Of a stretch of 64,000 nt of DNA, positions 61,223 through 64,000 are shown one piece after another; position 1 is the stretch's first letter, and every line of letters begins with the position of its first letter. The position numbers and the translations under genes are program-made. The DNA is taken from positions 16,795,067 through 16,859,066 of the forward strand of contig BTRK01000002.1 of assembly GCA_036245805.1 (NCBI GenBank), read 5' to 3'. A model generated the notes under the pieces. The model was not told where the DNA came from and did not search any database. It saw only the letters and a list, made by a program, of their open reading frames with translations. Source of the stretch: Pristionchus mayeri. Lineage: Eukaryota; Nematoda; Chromadorea; Rhabditida; Neodiplogasteridae.

Positions 61223-62174
61223 AATCGCGCCTTCGATGACATTGAAATGAAGTTAGCCATTACTAGACCATTAGATGTGGAACAATGACTGACAAAAATT
61301 TCTACAATTTGCTATTTATATATGTTTCAGAGGACCGATTCAGTGAGTTCATTTGGAAGGAAGCACCCCCCCCCCCTCTTCCATTCTTCCCTCTTCCTTG
61401 TTCTCCTCTCCCACCTGCTAACTCCTTTGTCGCTATTGGGAATCTCTGATTAGCCCTTCTCTTAGTCCCTTTCGAAGCAGTCACTTTGTCTCTTCCCTTC
61501 CTTTCCTTTCCTTTCCTTGCTTTCCTCCTTCGTACTTGTACAAACTCCCATTCCTCCAGTCCTATTCTCATGCAATCGACTCAGATTCCATTTTTTCTGA
61601 CCGGATGTTCCGATTTCTCATCTCAATTACTTTCAGTTTCCTATACGAACTCAATCAGCTACCGATTGACATGGCGATCACTTCATTCTAATGTTAGTGC
61701 AATTTTTTCAATTCAAATCACATTAATTAATCAATTTTAGATATATGATTCGATCTCATTTGCTCCATTCAGCCAACAAAATCTGCACGTCTCCCCAGGT
61801 TTCGAGAATACGACCCATGCGAGAAGGTAAGGAGTTACGATAAAAGAAAATTCGTCATAAGCCATTGTTACAGAACTAATACGCTAATCTCTTCCTCGTA
61901 TTCAAATATACATTAACTGAAGAGCCAATTAAAATCTACTGCTGTGAACAGAAATTATGGAATTACGAGGGGACTCATCAATCTTTCCGATGTTCTGCTT
62001 CTCGTGTCCCGAATAATTATTGGAATAATGTAGGTAAAAAAATTCGAAATATATATTTATCAGTTGTAAACAACTCTTTATTTCATTTGAATTTATCAAT
62101 ATCGTCTAATGTCAAAAAAAGCAGTCCAAAAGAAATTCTTCTAAGGGTAACTCAATGAAAGCTTTTCTCTGTTG
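61223..62174. other. Interval with decayed or unresolved coding traces
   Basis: On the plus strand, about 61880-62030 reads LFLVFKYTLTEEPIKIYCCE and WNYEGTHQSFRCSASRVP before a gtaaaa donor. An in-frame TAA follows the only good acceptor. It may be a gene remnant or use an acceptor I did not find. The low-complexity CT run at 61370-61520 holds nothing credible. Confidence 0.3.
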
Positions 62175-62701
62175 TTACGTTAACATTTTCAATACATGCA
62201 CAGGTAAACAATTCTTTTCGCCCCAATGCCTTCCGTCATCGAGACAGTGTGCTTTCCATAGCCTTACCAGTTGAGCGTTGTCGTATTCTGAGAAGAATTT
62301 GTTTGGACAGGGTTTGAACTTGTTCACTGCAATCAAGTCTTTGGAAGGAAAAACTGCTGCGAAACAATGTTGCCGAATCATGACCGACGAGATCTATCTT
62401 TAAAATTATCAATTGTTAAAACTAACTCTATCCGTAAACGCACTTATCTGTGCGTTTTCAATCTCTCCACAAATTTCTTTAAGCAAAGTCCCTGAAATTT
62501 GTTTTTTTAATTCGAAAAATTACGAAGAGTACATTCGCAGTGTCCCGTTTCATCATCGTATGCATGGTTGGGTGGGCAGGGAACAGACTTGTTGACGCGA
62601 TCGGGTAGCAATTGAGTGGGATTGCATTGGCATGACAGGCGAGACAGACCGTTGAGAAACTCCGTTTGGCTTTGTTTTAACACTGCTCCTCGCAATTGCA
62701 T
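62175..62701 (-). CDS. Candidate Cys-rich extracellular protein, 3' part only
   Basis: Three minus-strand segments join in phase if introns as short as 32-33 nt are allowed. About 62529-62701 carries LSRLSCQCNPTQLLPDRVNK, CPPNHAYDDETGHCECTL. A second carries TLLKEICGEIENAQISAFTDR. The third, from about 62402 to the stop at 62175, carries MIRQHCFAAV, KFKPCPNKFFSEYDN, AHCLDDGRHWGEKNCLP. Cysteine spacing suggests a secreted or extracellular domain. Family not recognised. Further upstream, 62702-62755 reads ALAGCIADFTRNQEKPECNC in another frame, which may be another exon. The start is not found, and introns this short are a weakness. Confidence 0.4.
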
Positions 62702-63080
62702 TCTGGTTTTTCCTGATTTCTAGTGAAGTCTGCTATGCAGCCTGCTAGAGCCTGTGAGGTATATAATTAGATCATCATGTATTCCTTCCAGCAGCCGAAA
62801 TTCAGTTAGATAACTTATCCCTGTCAGATGGCGTGGTGGAGTTGAATATCGCCGTCGAATTGCAAAATTTTGAATTATTTTGGGGGAACGATGATTAGTA
62901 TCAAGATTATTCGAAAATATCGCAAATCGAAAAAAAAGAAAAGGCACGATTCGGGATACTGATTTACCAAGTGCAGATATTTGCTCTTTGAAGCAAAAAA
63001 TGCCTTGATGAGAAGAGTTTGACGAGGAGATAGTCGTCGGTTCCCATAATCTCCAGTTCGTCGCACGGAGATCATTGAAA

Positions 63081-64000
63081 TTTAGTGTTTAACAGTATAA
63101 TTTGCCTCACTCAAATCAATAATGTCTGATCTACTCTCAATGCGATCTCTCCTACATCAATCGCACGTTGTCCCACAACGGCTTACTCATAACCACGCAT
63201 CAGCAAGTACCCACAGTGAACCTGGCCATAGCACTCACACGGGCCGGGTTCATCACCCAACGGACGAAACCGTTTGTCTTTCGACGACCGCTAGTTCGCT
63301 TACTAGCCTTCCTCAATGAAGCGTGTCAGTAGACTTTCAAGGGAGCCTTCCTAGATCGGGGGAATTTCGTCCACTGTGGTCAACGTGCGCACATGTGTTT
63401 ACACAGATTTAGAACAAACTGATTGATAAAGGCATAGCTGCCATCTTATAGAGCGCGTGGTGGCAAGACTTTGAAATGAAAAAATCTCTCACTTGCTGAT
63501 TCGACGGAGCCTCAGCGCGCTTCGGAGTGAGCGTTGCCAGACCGTTCAATTATGTCCGAAGCCCTCCACGAAATCACCAGAGTCATGCTAATCGAATGCA
63601 TTTGATGATATTACGGCAATTAAACACAATATTGAGCATGAATACAGCTAATACCTAAGTTAAACAAAGAAAAACGAGCGAAAAACAGTTTGGACACGTA
63701 GAATAAGATCGACTGCGGCGATTTGAATAGATTGAATTAGACTGATTCTATGAATATGAGTCTGATCCCTCCACTCATCGACTGTCTTTATCATAATCCC
63801 GCATTGCGTTGAGTGATCTTTGATTATGCCTTCTCAATTATCTTAACGATTTGCATGCTTCCCCGTCACATTCGACAAATCGTTCAATGCGTGTGAAAAA
63901 ATAACGAATGGAGAAATGTTATGGTGAATTGTTTATCGATTAGATCAATCCCCAGTCCCTCTCCCCTCTTCTCTACTTCTTCTTCTTCTTCTTGGCCAAT
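63081..64000. other. No gene recognised
   Basis: AT-rich sequence with one His/Ser/Thr-rich open frame (63122-63319) that has no splice or similarity support. Confidence 0.4.

Noticed and set aside
1..64000. CRISPR arrays, bacterial operons, rRNA genes
   Set aside because: None seen. The sequence is eukaryotic throughout, and the only regular direct repeats are the exon array and the 24-bp coding repeat.

Overview
The window reads as nuclear DNA of a nematode. It holds intron-rich genes with many 40-150 nt introns, AG acceptors placed a few bases before start codons (as at spliced-leader sites), and clear relatives of nematode housekeeping genes. A diplogastrid such as Pristionchus fits, but nothing here proves the genus. 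All gene models were built by hand from splice sites and reading phase. Phases close in every model given with a length.

Layout. 767-8962 (minus) is a 19-exon Rab GTPase-activating protein of the TBC1D15/TBC1D17 (Gyp7-like) type. 11540 to about 42033 (minus) is a long cAMP-specific phosphodiesterase gene of the PDE4 family (pde-4). Its compact catalytic exons lie at 11.5-17.4 kb. The UCR2 and UCR1 regulatory exons lie at 17.8-35.5 kb, and several alternative first exons are scattered through very large introns and the 5' flank. A frameshifted non-LTR retrotransposon sits in the last pde-4 intron, directly against a splice donor. Six perfect cAMP-response palindromes fall between 16.3 and 44.1 kb, in and just upstream of pde-4.

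About 42-51.4 kb has GA/CT-rich sequence and no gene I can support. After that come smaller, probably fast-evolving genes: a secreted protein with tandemly duplicated exons (51403-53178, plus), a secreted or membrane protein with a 24-bp coding repeat (56810-58003, plus), a 488-residue acidic/serine-rich protein of unknown family with three copies of a short motif (58273-60683, minus), and a small two-exon ORF (61020-61222, minus). Decayed or unresolved Cys-rich fragments lie around these genes.

Together, the left half is conserved signalling and membrane-traffic machinery (cAMP breakdown, Rab inactivation). The right end is a cluster of lineage-specific genes with fresh exon and repeat duplications.
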